64,000 bases of DNA from positions 22,699-86,698 of the forward strand of contig NZ_BATI01000033.1 in the NCBI RefSeq assembly GCF_000467105.1, in the 5' to 3' direction. Source of the DNA: Aquipseudomonas alcaligenes NBRC 14159 (lineage in GTDB: Bacteria > Pseudomonadota > Gammaproteobacteria > Pseudomonadales > Pseudomonadaceae). Shown here one piece after another: positions 7,311-15,934 of this stretch. The position numbers and the translations under genes were made by a program. The notes below the pieces were generated by a model. It was not told the origin of the DNA. It worked only from the letters and a program-made list of their open reading frames with translations, and did no database searches. Every line of letters starts with the position of its first letter. Within the stretch, counting starts at the first letter, position 1.

Positions 7311-8974
7311 CAGCCGATCATCGGCAAGTTCAGGCCCTGCTCGCGGGCGCAATCGATGGCGATCTGGTAGCCGGCATCGGCGTGGCGCATCACCCCGGTG
7401 CCCGGGTCGTTGGTCAGCACGCGGGCGATACGCGCGGCGGCTTCATCGGTGCCGTCGCAGACGATGACCATACCGGAATGCTGGGAGAAGCCCATGCCCA
7501 CGCCGCCGCCATGGTGCAGCGAGACCCAGGTGGCGCCGCTGGCGGTATTCAGCAGGGCGTTGAGCAGCGGCCAGTCGGACACGGCGTCGGAGCCGTCCTG
7601 CATCGCCTCGGTCTCGCGGTTGGGGCTGGACACCGAGCCGCTGTCCAGGTGATCGCGACCGATCACGATGGGCGCCGACAGCTCACCCGAACGTACCATC
7701 TCGTTGAAGGCCAGGCCGAGCTTGGCGCGCAGACCCAGGCCGACCCAGCAGATACGCGCCGGCAGGCCCTGGAAGCTGATGCGCTCGCGGGCCATGTCCA
7801 GCCAGCGGTGCAGGTGGGCGTCGTCAGGAATCAGTTCCTTGACCTTGGCGTCGGTCTTGTAGATGTCCTGCGGATCACCGGACAGCGCGGCCCAGCGGAA
7901 CGGGCCGATGCCGCGGCAGAACAGCGGGCGGATATAGGCCGGGACGAAGCCGGGGAAGTCGAAGGCGTTGGCCACGCCCTCCTCCTTGGCCATCTGGCGG
8001 ATATTGTTGCCGTAGTCGAAGGTCGGCACGCCCATCTTCTGGAAGTCGAGCATGGCCTGCACGTGCACGGCCATCGACTGCTTGGCGGCCTTGACCACGG
8101 CTTGCGGGTCGGTCTGCGCGCGGTCCTTGTACTCGGCCCAGGTCCAGCCGATCGGCAGGTAGCCATTGAGCGGGTCGTGGGCGCTGGTCTGGTCGGTGAC
8201 CATATCCGGGCGCACGCCACGCTTGACCAGCTCCGGCAGGATCTCGGCGGCGTTGCCCAGCAGGGCGACGGAGATGGCCTTGCCTTCGGCGCAGTACTTG
8301 GCGATGCGCGCCAGGGCGTCGTCCAGGTCATTGGCCTGCTCGTCGACGTAGCGGCTGCGCAGACGGAAGTCGATGCGCGACTGCTGGCACTCGATATTCA
8401 GCGAACAGGCACCGGCCAGGGTAGCGGCCAGCGGCTGGGCGCCGCCCATGCCGCCGAGACCGGCGGTCAGTACCCAGCGGCCCTTGAGGTCGCCGCCGTA
8501 GTGCTGGCGACCAGCCTCGACGAAGGTTTCATAGGTGCCCTGGACGATGCCCTGGCTGCCGATGTAGATCCAGCTGCCGGCAGTCATCTGGCCGTACATG
8601 GCCAGGCCCTTGGCGTCCAGCTCGTTGAAGTGTTCCCAGGTGGCCCAGTGCGGCACCAGGTTGGAGTTGGCGATCAGCACGCGCGGTGCATTGCTGTGGG
8701 TCTTGAACACGCCGACCGGCTTGCCGGACTGCACCAGCAGGGTCTCGTCGTCGTTCAGTTCCTTCAGGGTCTCGACGATCTTGTCGTAGCACTCCCAGTT
8801 GCGCGCGGCGCGGCCGATGCCGCCGTACACCACCAGTTCCTTGGGGTTCTCGGCCACGTCCGGGTCGAGGTTGTTCATCAGCATGCGCAGCGGCGCTTCG
8901 GTCAGCCAGCTCTTGGCATTCAGCGTGGTGCCGCGCGGGGCGCGGATTTCAACGTCACGGTACTTGGTGGTCAC
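7310..8974 (-). CDS. hutU: Urocanate hydratase
   Basis: 554 residues, close to the ~557 of Pseudomonas urocanases. Catalyses hydration of urocanate to imidazolonepropionate using NAD+ as an electrophilic prosthetic group. Family segments seen include GWTWAEYKDRAQTDP, RGIGPFRWAALSGDP and the glycine-rich SLHHGGGVGMGFSQHSGM near the C-terminus. The start is a GTG (8972-8974). The stop codon coincides with the edge of the repeat element at 7168-7310. It is second-to-middle in hutI-hutG-hutU-hutH-hutC. Confidence 0.97.
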   Translation of the reverse strand: MTTKYRDVEIRAPRGTTLNAKSWLTEAPLRMLMNNLDPDVAENPKELVVYGGIGRAARNWECYDKIVETLKELNDDETLLVQSGKPVGVFKTHSNAPRVLIANSNLVPHWATWEHFNELDAKGLAMYGQMTAGSWIYIGSQGIVQGTYETFVEAGRQHYGGDLKGRWVLTAGLGGMGGAQPLAATLAGACSLNIECQQSRIDFRLRSRYVDEQANDLDDALARIAKYCAEGKAISVALLGNAAEILPELVKRGVRPDMVTDQTSAHDPLNGYLPIGWTWAEYKDRAQTDPQAVVKAAKQSMAVHVQAMLDFQKMGVPTFDYGNNIRQMAKEEGVANAFDFPGFVPAYIRPLFCRGIGPFRWAALSGDPQDIYKTDAKVKELIPDDAHLHRWLDMARERISFQGLPARICWVGLGLRAKLGLAFNEMVRSGELSAPIVIGRDHLDSGSVSSPNRETEAMQDGSDAVSDWPLLNALLNTASGATWVSLHHGGGVGMGFSQHSGMVIVCDGTDEAAARIARVLTNDPGTGVMRHADAGYQIAIDCAREQGLNLPMIG

Positions 8975-9000
8975 AGCGGTTTCCTCTTGTTGTTCGGCGC

Positions 9001-9936
9001 TCAGAGGCTGAGCAGGTGGATGAGGCGCGCCGCCGCCTTGGCGGTGCGGCTATCAATGTCGTGTTCGGGGTTGAGCTCGGCGAAGTCGACCAGGCGCAGC
9101 TTGCCGCTGGCCTTGAGCCGTTCGAGCAGCGGCTCCAGCAGCTCCAGGCGCACCCCGCGCGCGGCCGGGGCGCTGACCCCGGGGGCCTCGCAGGCCGGCA
9201 GCACGTCGATGTCGAAAGTCAGGTAGAGGGCGTCGCAGTTGGCGGCGAAGGCGTCCAGCTCGGCGCCGATGGCGTCCAGGGTCGACTCGCGGATCTCGCG
9301 GTCCTCGCGCACCAGCACGCCCAGCTCGGCGGCGCGGGCGAACAGCGCGCGGGTGTTGCTGGCGCGGCTGACGCCGAGGCAGGCATAGCGGAATGGCCAG
9401 CCGCGGGCGGCGCTGGCCTCGGCGATCTGAGCGAAGGGAGTGCCGGAGGAGTGCACATGGGCCGGGTCGCGCAGGTCGAAATGGGCATCGAAGTTGACGA
9501 TGCCAATCTTCGGGGCATGGTTGCCGGACAGGTGTTCGGCCAGCCCGGACCAGCTGCCGTAAGCCACTTCGTGGCCACCACCGAGCACCAGCGGCAGGTG
9601 GCCAGCATCCAGCAGCGCGCAGACGTTGCGCCCCAGGCGCGCCTGCGCGCCTTCCAGGTCGCCGTATTCGCAGGCCACGTCGCCGGCGTCATAGGCCGGC
9701 GCCCGGCGATGCCAGGCCAGGTTGGCCAGAGCCTTGCGCAGCGCCTGCGGCCCACCGGCGGCGCCGACGCGGCCGTGGTTGCGGCGCACGCCCTCGTCGC
9801 AGGCGAAGCCGAGCAGGGCCAGGCCAGGCTGGCTGTCTTCGCTCAGCGCTCTTATGCGCTGGTGCCAGCGTGGGCTGTCCGGCTCGGGGTCGACGCGGCC
9901 GGTCCAGCAGGCCATGGAATGGCGGTCAGCGTGCAT
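9001..9936 (-). CDS. hutG: Formimidoylglutamase (arginase/ureohydrolase family)
   Basis: 311 residues; expected to hydrolyse N-formimino-L-glutamate directly to glutamate and formamide. The binuclear manganese ligand motifs of ureohydrolases are present: GGGHEVAYG, NFDAHFDLR and TFDIDVLP. Its position between hutI and hutU fixes the likely substrate. This is the enteric-type HutG, not the unrelated N-formylglutamate deformylase also called HutG in P. putida. No hutF deiminase lies in the window. Start: ATG at 9936 with GGAGAG 8 nt upstream is preferred to the GTG at 9951; it overlaps the 3' end of hutI by 11 bp. Confidence 0.9.
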   Translation of the reverse strand: MHADRHSMACWTGRVDPEPDSPRWHQRIRALSEDSQPGLALLGFACDEGVRRNHGRVGAAGGPQALRKALANLAWHRRAPAYDAGDVACEYGDLEGAQARLGRNVCALLDAGHLPLVLGGGHEVAYGSWSGLAEHLSGNHAPKIGIVNFDAHFDLRDPAHVHSSGTPFAQIAEASAARGWPFRYACLGVSRASNTRALFARAAELGVLVREDREIRESTLDAIGAELDAFAANCDALYLTFDIDVLPACEAPGVSAPAARGVRLELLEPLLERLKASGKLRLVDFAELNPEHDIDSRTAKAAARLIHLLSL

Positions 9937-11143
9937 GGGTAATCTCTCCACAGAAGATGCGCTGGCGCAGGCGCCCGGCCTGCACCGCGTAGGCCAGCTC
10001 GGCGGGCTGGCGGATATCCCACAGGCACAGGTCGGCGGGCGCGCCGACGGCGATGCGGCCCAGCTCCGGCAAGCCGAGGGCGCGGGCGGCGTGGGCGGTC
10101 ATGCCGGCCAGGGCCTCGCGCGGGGTGAGGCGGAACAGGGTGCAGGCCAGATGGGCCATCAGGGTGGGCAGGCAGATCGGCGAGGTGCCGGGGTTGGCGT
10201 CGCTGGCCACGGCCATCGGCACCTGGTACTGGCGCAGCAGCTCGATGGGCGGCAGCTGGGTTTCGCGCAGCACCTGGAAGGCGCCGGGCAGCAGCACGGC
10301 CACCGTGCCGGCTTCGGCCATGGCGCGCACGCCGGCCTCATCGAGGTATTCGACATGGTCGGCGGACAGTGCGCCGTACCTGGCCGCCAGGGCGCTGCCA
10401 CCGAGATTGGACAGTTGCTCGGCGTGTGCCTTGATCGCCAGGCCATGCTCGCGCGCGACCTGGAAGATGCGCTCGCAATGCGCCGGGGAGAAGCCGATGC
10501 CCTCGCAGAACACGTCCACCGCGTCGGCCAGGCCTTCACGGGCGACCGCCGGGATCATCTGCTCGCAGACCAGGCGCACATAGTCGTCGGCACGGCCGGC
10601 GTATTCCGGCGGCAGTGCATGGGCGCCGAGCAGCGTAGTCATTACCCGCACCGGACGCAGCTCGCCGAGGCGGCGGGCCACGCGCAGCATTTTCAGCTCG
10701 TCGGCGACGGTCAGGCCGTAACCGGACTTGATCTCGACCGTGGTCACACCATCGGCCAGCAACACATCCAGGCGCGGCAGGCTGGCGGCAATCAGCTGGT
10801 CCTCGCTGGCGGTCCGGGTGGCGCGCACGCTGCTGAGGATGCCGCCGCCGGCGCGGGCGATCTCCTCGTAGCTGACGCCTTCCAGGCGCTGCTCGAACTC
10901 ACCGGCACGGTCGCCGGCATACACCAGGTGGGTATGGCAGTCGACCAGGCCTGGGGTCATCACCCCACCGCACCCGACCTTGTCGGCACCGATGGCCAGG
11001 GCCGGGTCGAACTCGCGCTCGGGCCACAGGCCGGCGATGTGGTCGCCCTCCACCAGCACGGCCATGGGCTCGGGCAGCACCTGCAGGCCATCGAAGAGGG
11101 TCAGGTCGCGCCAGAGCAGGCGCTTGCGGGAAGACTGGGACAT
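9926..11143 (-). CDS. hutI: Imidazolonepropionase
   Basis: 405 residues; opens the imidazolone ring of imidazolonepropionate to give N-formimino-L-glutamate. It is a metal-dependent amidohydrolase with HTHLVYAGDR (first metal ligands), IKSGYGLT, KAHAEQLS, ADHVEYL and SDANPGTS motifs. The ATG at 11143 gives the family length; the open frame extends upstream to 11248 but crosses the HutC operator at 11165-11178. It is the first gene of the leftward hut transcription unit, 21 bp downstream of that operator. Confidence 0.96.
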   Translation of the reverse strand: MSQSSRKRLLWRDLTLFDGLQVLPEPMAVLVEGDHIAGLWPEREFDPALAIGADKVGCGGVMTPGLVDCHTHLVYAGDRAGEFEQRLEGVSYEEIARAGGGILSSVRATRTASEDQLIAASLPRLDVLLADGVTTVEIKSGYGLTVADELKMLRVARRLGELRPVRVMTTLLGAHALPPEYAGRADDYVRLVCEQMIPAVAREGLADAVDVFCEGIGFSPAHCERIFQVAREHGLAIKAHAEQLSNLGGSALAARYGALSADHVEYLDEAGVRAMAEAGTVAVLLPGAFQVLRETQLPPIELLRQYQVPMAVASDANPGTSPICLPTLMAHLACTLFRLTPREALAGMTAHAARALGLPELGRIAVGAPADLCLWDIRQPAELAYAVQAGRLRQRIFCGEITHAR

Positions 11144-11164
11144 TGCGGAGCTATCCTCGGCGTT

Positions 11165-11178
11165 AATGTATATACATT
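11165..11178. promoter_or_regulatory. Probable HutC operator before hutI
   Basis: Perfect 14-bp palindrome AATGTATATACATT, 21 bp upstream of the hutI start. It contains TGTATATACA, which fits the TGTA...TACA dyads described, from memory, for Pseudomonas HutC. A second copy of the core precedes hutD. Confidence 0.75.
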
Positions 11179-11294
11179 TAAACCGTGACCAGCGAGTCGT
11201 CAACCCCCACGCTGCAATCCAGACGGCTAAACAACCATAGAGACACATGGAAACCGCACCGCGGGATGGACGGGGAGCCGTCTTTTGCTCAAAT

Positions 11295-11306
11295 ATGTAT
11301 ATACAT
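11295..11306. promoter_or_regulatory. Probable HutC operator before hutD
   Basis: 12-bp palindrome ATGTATATACAT, 15 bp upstream of the hutD start codon and just before its GGGGAG ribosome-binding site. It shares the TGTATATACA core with 11165-11178, so both arms of the divergent hut cluster are probably repressed by HutC and induced by urocanate. Confidence 0.75.
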
Positions 11307-11321
11307 TAAGGGGAGAAAAAC

Positions 11322-11867
11322 ATGCCCATCCAGCTCATCGACCTCGACTGTCTGCCCGCCAGCACCTGGAAGAACGGCGGTGGCAGCACCCGCCAGCTGG
11401 CCATCGCCCCGGCCGCGGCCGGGCTGGATGACTTCGCCTGGCGCATCAGTTGCGCGCGGGTGAGCGGCGCCGGCCCCTTCTCCGCCTTCCCCGGCATCCA
11501 GCGCAGCCTGGCGCTGCTGGAGGGCGAACTGCTGCTGCAACGGCAGAGCGGTACCACGACCTTGTGCGCCGGCGGCAAGTCGCTGGACTTTTCCGGCGAG
11601 GAGCCGATCAGCGCTAGGCCACTGGCCGGCGAGGTGCTCGATCTGAACCTGATGAGTCGGCGCGCCGACTGGCAGCAGGGGCTGAAGTCCTTGCAGCTGC
11701 ATGGAGAAATGCCACTGACCGAGCTCGCCGAGGTGCGCCTGCAGGATGGCCACGCATTCAGCCTGCATGCGCGCCAGGCCTTGCTGCTGAACGATGAGCC
11801 GGGCGAACTGCACCTGCATGGCCAGCAGGCGCACTGCTATCTGGGCCTGCTGCGCCGGCTGAGCTGA
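11322..11867 (+). CDS. hutD: HutD family protein
   Basis: 181 residues of the HutD/Ves cupin family (opening WKNGGGSTRQLAIAP, then FAWRISCARVSGAGPFSAFPGIQRSL). In P. fluorescens HutD is reported to act as a governor that limits hut expression at high urocanate, with no known enzymatic step; the bicupin fold is thought to bind a small ligand. The ATG at 11322 follows GGGGAG. It is transcribed away from hutI with a HutC-type palindrome in its leader. It usually sits inside hut clusters near hutC, so its divergent position here is a variation. Confidence 0.9.
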   Translation: MPIQLIDLDCLPASTWKNGGGSTRQLAIAPAAAGLDDFAWRISCARVSGAGPFSAFPGIQRSLALLEGELLLQRQSGTTTLCAGGKSLDFSGEEPISARPLAGEVLDLNLMSRRADWQQGLKSLQLHGEMPLTELAEVRLQDGHAFSLHARQALLLNDEPGELHLHGQQAHCYLGLLRRLS

Positions 11868-11873
11868 GGGCAG

Positions 11874-11933
11874 GTAGCCCGGATGCAATCCGGGGAGGCA
11901 GGAGGCCCCGCTCCCGGATTGCATCCGGGCTAC
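11874..11933. repeat. REP-like inverted repeat (GTAGCCCGGAT...) after hutD
   Basis: Two perfectly complementary 21-bp arms (11874-11894 and 11913-11933), beginning GTAGCCCGGATGCAAT, enclose an 18-nt spacer. GTAGCCCGGATG-type repeats are widespread intergenic elements in Pseudomonas. As RNA it would form a very stable hairpin just after the hutD stop, before the true terminator at 11992. Confidence 0.85.
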
Positions 11934-11991
11934 GTCAGGCCGGGCCTGTGCATGCCCTCTCCCCCTATGCCGAATTACCGGCCGCAACGAA

Positions 11992-12015
11992 AAGACCCCG
12001 CCGGGGCGGGGTCTT
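11992..12015. terminator. Bidirectional terminator between hutD and the symporter gene
   Basis: AAGACCCCG/CGGGGTCTT stem flanked by an A run on one side and a T-rich run on the other. It lies between the convergent hutD and sodium:solute symporter genes. Confidence 0.8.
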
Positions 12016-12034
12016 CTTTATCAATACGCGACGC

Positions 12035-13474
12035 TTACTGCGGCTGGGCGATCAGCATGCCGTTGTCGTTGCGCTTGAACTGCGGCAGCAGGGTACCGAT
12101 GACCATGCCGGCGATGCTGAACAGCAGGCCAGCCAGCTGCGGCGGCCAGAAGGCCTCCTCGGTCCAGCTGTACTCCAGGTAGATCCACGAGCACAGGCCG
12201 AAGGCGATGGCGACCAGCGCGCCCTGGGTGGTGGCACGCTTCCAGAACAGGCCGGCGAACAGCGGCACCACGGCGGCGACCAGGGTCACCTTGTAGGCAT
12301 TGCCGACCATCTCGTAGATGCTGGCATCGGAGTACAGGGCGAAGGTCAGAGTGGCAACGGCGCATACCAGGATGGTGCAGCGCATCAGCAGCAGGAACTG
12401 CTTGTCGTTGAGCTCCGGCAGGAAGCGCTTGAGCACGTTCTCGGTCAGCGTTACCGACGGCGCCAGCAGGGTGCCGGAGGCGGTCGACATGATGGCCGAC
12501 AGCAGCGCGCCGAAGAACATGATCTGGGCGAACAGCGGAGTCTTTTCCAGGATCAGCAGCGGCAGGATCATCTGCGCATCCTCGGCCAGCCACTTCTGCA
12601 CCAGCGCCGGATCGATCATCGAGGCGGCGTACACCAGGAAGATCGGCAGCATGCAGAAGGCCAGGTAGAACACGGCGCCGGCCATGGAGGCGCGAGCGGC
12701 GATGTTTTCCGTCTTGGCCGACATCACGCGCTGGTACACGTCCTGCTGCGGAATCGAGCCGAGCATCATGGTCACCGCCGCGCCAATGAAGGCGACGATG
12801 TCCTTCGGCTCGAAGCTGTGCATGAAGGTGAACTTGCCTTCGCTGGCAGCCTTGCTGATCACCAGGTCGGCACCGCCGGCCATGTCGCTGAACAGCCAGA
12901 CCAGGTAGATCAGACCGACCACGATGATGATCATCTGGAAGAAGTCGGTCAGGGCGATCGACCACATGCCGCCGAACAGGGTGTACAGCAGGACGATGAA
13001 GGTGCCCAGCAGCATGCCCTGGGTGGTGCTGATGGCACCATCGGAAAGCACGTTGAACACCACGCCGAGAGCGATCAGCTGGGCGGCGATCCAACCCAGG
13101 TAGGACATGACGATAACCAGGCTGACGATCAGCTCGACCTGCGAGCCATAGCGCTTCTTGAAGTAGTCACCGATGGTCAGCAGGTTCAGGCGATACAGCG
13201 GACGGGCGATAATCGCGCCGACGATGAACAGGCACCAGAAGGAACCGAAGGGGTCCTCGACAATGCCGGCGAAGCCTTCCTCGAGGAAGGTGGCGGGAAT
13301 GCCCAGTACCGCCTCGGAACCGAACCAGGTGGCGAACACCATGGCCGCGACGATGGGGAAGCCCATGCTGCGACCGCCGGATGCGAAGTCTCGGGTGTTG
13401 TGTACCCGGGTGGAGGCATAGAAACCGATGGCCACGGTGGCCAGCAGGTACAGCGCGACGAACCAGATCAGCAT
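12035..13474 (-). CDS. Sodium:solute symporter (SSS/SLC5 family)
   Basis: 479 residues with about 13 hydrophobic segments. It has the LeuT-fold SSS pattern: N-terminal MLIWFVALYLLATVAIGFYA, then FASGGRSMGFPIVAAMVFATW, AGRxxxxTIGDYFKKRYGS-like (RLNLLTIGDYFKKRYG) and SAIMSTASGTLLAPS around the sodium site. The ATG at 13474 starts at the first membrane helix. Proximity to hut genes suggests uptake of an amino acid or related compound, but a terminator separates it from hutD and the substrate cannot be read. It is not fused to a histidine kinase as in CbrA. Confidence 0.9.
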   Translation of the reverse strand: MLIWFVALYLLATVAIGFYASTRVHNTRDFASGGRSMGFPIVAAMVFATWFGSEAVLGIPATFLEEGFAGIVEDPFGSFWCLFIVGAIIARPLYRLNLLTIGDYFKKRYGSQVELIVSLVIVMSYLGWIAAQLIALGVVFNVLSDGAISTTQGMLLGTFIVLLYTLFGGMWSIALTDFFQMIIIVVGLIYLVWLFSDMAGGADLVISKAASEGKFTFMHSFEPKDIVAFIGAAVTMMLGSIPQQDVYQRVMSAKTENIAARASMAGAVFYLAFCMLPIFLVYAASMIDPALVQKWLAEDAQMILPLLILEKTPLFAQIMFFGALLSAIMSTASGTLLAPSVTLTENVLKRFLPELNDKQFLLLMRCTILVCAVATLTFALYSDASIYEMVGNAYKVTLVAAVVPLFAGLFWKRATTQGALVAIAFGLCSWIYLEYSWTEEAFWPPQLAGLLFSIAGMVIGTLLPQFKRNDNGMLIAQPQ

Positions 13475-14108
13475 TTTTCCGTTCCAGCGACATCGGCCCG
13501 CCACAGGCTGCCCCGCAAGGCGGAGGGGCTGGGACGGCGGGCTACAGGTTTTTGTTATGGCCCTCCTGGCCTGCTTTGAACACGGAGCACCGATGATCCC
13601 CGCGCCAGGCCGCGCAGTCTGGCAAAACCGTAAAATATGTCAAACAAAATTGGCCGTTTTTATGCTCACAGCCGACGACATGCCTTGTTACGAACTGTAA
13701 ACCACTGAAAAACCTGCACTAGAACCCGGCACACCGGCAGCGGGCAGTTGCATATTTTTGACAGTACAACCACGACCTCAGCGCTGCAGCGCCGGCCCCG
13801 GCATGGCCATCACGCCGCACTGCCACGTTCCCGGGCAACGCCTGGCGGCGACGCTCAGCACGGCGCCAGCGGCAGCCCTCTGGAGACCGTCACAGCCGCC
13901 GTCGTTATTCGCCTGCACACCAGCAATGGCGGCACTCCGACAGCCCGGGGCGAAGCACTCTGTAACACCCGCCGCAAACGCGCAGCTTGAGCCCAGCGCT
14001 CGCCTTCGGGATACTGCACGCCGATTTGCACACCGCCTGCCCGCTTTACCGCGTGTGCGCCCAAGTAGCCAATGGACTGCGTTGAAAGAAGACGGGGAGC
14101 CATCGTCG
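13475..14108. other. 634-bp intergenic region with no supported gene
   Basis: The region lies between the divergent symporter and YbhN-like genes. It is more AT-rich around 13610-13770 (for example AAATATGTCAAACAAAATT), as expected for promoters of both genes. A GCCCC/GGGGC hairpin is near 13515-13535, in the symporter leader. A frame open from 13758 runs into the downstream gene but has no family features before the membrane protein's first helix, so it was not called. Confidence 0.6.
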
Positions 14109-15050
14109 ATGATGAAGAGAAGCGACTGGATCTGGACCGTCATCGGTTTGGCCGCAGTCGTATTTTCCTGCTACCTGCTCTACAAGGAGATTCGCACCAT
14201 CTCCCTGGACGAGCTGCAGGACAGTCTCCACGCCATCCGTCTGCACAACTGGCTGATGGCCGCCGGCGCCACCCTGGGCGCCTACTTCGCGCTGGCCTGG
14301 TACGACCGCATCGCCATCGCTCACCTGGGCAAGAAGATCTCCTGGTGGTTCATCACCCTCTGCTCCTTCACCACCTACGCCCTGGCCCACAACATCGGCG
14401 CGTCGGTGTTCTCCGGTGCGGTGGTGCGCTACCGCGCCTACAGGAGCAAGGGCCTGGCGCCGCAGGATATCGGCGTGCTGATAGTGTTCTGCTCCTTCAC
14501 CTTCGCCCTCGGCGTGCTGCTGTCAGGTGGCGCCGTGCTGATCTGCCAGCCCGAGCTGATCCGCCGCGTGGTCGATGTCGGGCCCTGGCTGTCGGTCGCC
14601 ATCGGCGCGATTCTGCTGGGTCTGGTGGCGCTCTACGTGCTCGGCTCCTGGCGCCAGTTCAAGCCCTGGACCTGGGGCAAACTGCGCGTCGAATATCCAC
14701 GCCTGGGCATCGTCGCCCGCCAGCTGGTTGCCGGTCCGCTGGAGCTGGCCTGCGCCGCGGCGATCATCTACTTCGCCCTGCCGGCCGAGAGCAATCCGGG
14801 CTACCTGGTGGTGCTCGGGGTATTCCTCGCCTCCTTCTCCCTGGCCCTGCTGTCGCATGCCCCCGGCGGCCTGGGGGTGCTGGAAGTGACCTTCCTCGCC
14901 GCCATGCCGGAGCTGCCCAAGGTCGATGTGCTGGCCGCGCTGATCGTGTTCCGCGCCTTCTACCTGCTGCTGCCGTTCGCCCTGTCGCTGCTGGTGGTGC
15001 TCGGCTTCGAATGGACACAATGGCGCCAACGGCGCGAGCAACGGGGCTGA
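14109..15050 (+). CDS. YbhN/UPF0104 family integral membrane protein
   Basis: 313 residues, about eight transmembrane helices, matching the lysylphosphatidylglycerol synthetase membrane-region-like family (YbhN, UPF0104). Recognisable stretches are TYALAHNIGASVFSGAVVRY and the late LSHAPGGLGVLEVTFLAAMP. Members act in or near inner-membrane lipid handling; YbhN itself has been linked to cardiolipin movement. There is no soluble catalytic domain as in full MprF. Two adjacent ATG codons (14109, 14112) follow GGGGAG. The methyltransferase gene starts 22 bp downstream, so they form a likely operon. Confidence 0.85.
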   Translation: MMKRSDWIWTVIGLAAVVFSCYLLYKEIRTISLDELQDSLHAIRLHNWLMAAGATLGAYFALAWYDRIAIAHLGKKISWWFITLCSFTTYALAHNIGASVFSGAVVRYRAYRSKGLAPQDIGVLIVFCSFTFALGVLLSGGAVLICQPELIRRVVDVGPWLSVAIGAILLGLVALYVLGSWRQFKPWTWGKLRVEYPRLGIVARQLVAGPLELACAAAIIYFALPAESNPGYLVVLGVFLASFSLALLSHAPGGLGVLEVTFLAAMPELPKVDVLAALIVFRAFYLLLPFALSLLVVLGFEWTQWRQRREQRG

Positions 15051-15072
15051 GGGCTCCGGCGAGGGATACGCC

Positions 15073-15801
15073 ATGCACAGCATCGAACGCATCTACCCGC
15101 CCGACCTCGACCCTGCCAGCCCGGGCGACCAGAACGCACTGCGCATCCACCTGGAACGTTACGAGTTCGCCGCCCGTCATCTGTGCGGCGAGCAGGTGCT
15201 GGACATGGCCTGCGGCTGCGGTTACGGCAGCGCCCTGCTGGCCGAGCGACACCCGGACAAACAGGTGACGGGCGTCGACATCGACCCTGCCGCCATCGCC
15301 TACGCCCGCCAGCACTACCAGCTGCCCAACCTGCGTTATGTCTGCGCCGATGCCGAATCCTTCGCCGCCACGCAGCGCTTCGACAGCATCGTCAGCCTGG
15401 AAACCATCGAACACCTGCCCAACCCGCGCCAGCTGGTGGCCAACTACGCGCGCCTGCTCGCGGCCGGCGGCCGGGTCATCGCCTCGGTGCCGATCACGCC
15501 GACCCTCGACGGCAACCCGCACCACCTGCACGACTTCAGCCGCAGGAGCTTCCTCGCCCTGTTCCGTCACCATCGCCTGCGCCCTGATACCCAGGAGCTG
15601 GAGCAGATCCAGTGGTGGCAATTCCGCGGCCTGTTCTCCCGCCGTCCGGACCACGCCAAGCGTCATCGCTCCGAAGGCGTAGGCAACGCGGTGCTGAACT
15701 ACTACCGACGCCACCCCACCTACCTGCTCGCGCGCCTGGCATCGATGCTCCGCTACGGTTTCAGCAACCGCTACCTGACCTGCCTGTTCATCGCCGAATA
15801 G
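15073..15801 (+). CDS. Class I SAM-dependent methyltransferase
   Basis: 242 residues. Motif I VLDMACGCGYGSALLA (about 42-57), an acidic end to beta 2 (VTGVDIDPAAIAYAR) and the post-I motif YVCADAE are of the Methyltransf_11/23 type. A later SLETIEHLPNP corresponds to motif IV. The substrate is unknown. It could modify a lipid or a saccharide, given coupling with the YbhN-like membrane gene upstream, but this is inference from position. ATG 15073 is preceded by GAGG at about 7 nt. Confidence 0.87.
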   Translation: MHSIERIYPPDLDPASPGDQNALRIHLERYEFAARHLCGEQVLDMACGCGYGSALLAERHPDKQVTGVDIDPAAIAYARQHYQLPNLRYVCADAESFAATQRFDSIVSLETIEHLPNPRQLVANYARLLAAGGRVIASVPITPTLDGNPHHLHDFSRRSFLALFRHHRLRPDTQELEQIQWWQFRGLFSRRPDHAKRHRSEGVGNAVLNYYRRHPTYLLARLASMLRYGFSNRYLTCLFIAE

Positions 15802-15934
15802 CCCGTTGCAGAGCCTGCGCAGCCGCCATTAGCGGCATCGATGGGCAACATCAGGACGATCAACTTTTGTCTCGCCGGCGCCTGAGTACCATGTGCTCCG
15901 TAGCCACTTTCCTGCTCCTTCGAGGAGACCCGAG

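Noticed and set aside
7265..9226. A 653-codon plus-strand open frame across hutU
   Set aside because: Antisense to urocanate hydratase; no recognisable domain.
9001..9936. Agmatinase, guanidinobutyrase or arginase
   Set aside because: These share the manganese motifs, but overlap with hutI and proximity to hutU make formimidoylglutamate the expected substrate.
12035..13474. CbrA-like sensor kinase with an SSS transporter domain
   Set aside because: The protein ends after the transporter helices; there is no PAS or histidine-kinase region.
13758..14108. In-frame upstream extension of the YbhN-like gene
   Set aside because: Low-complexity sequence without a ribosome-binding site; the ATG pair at 14109 follows GGGGAG and begins at the first helix.
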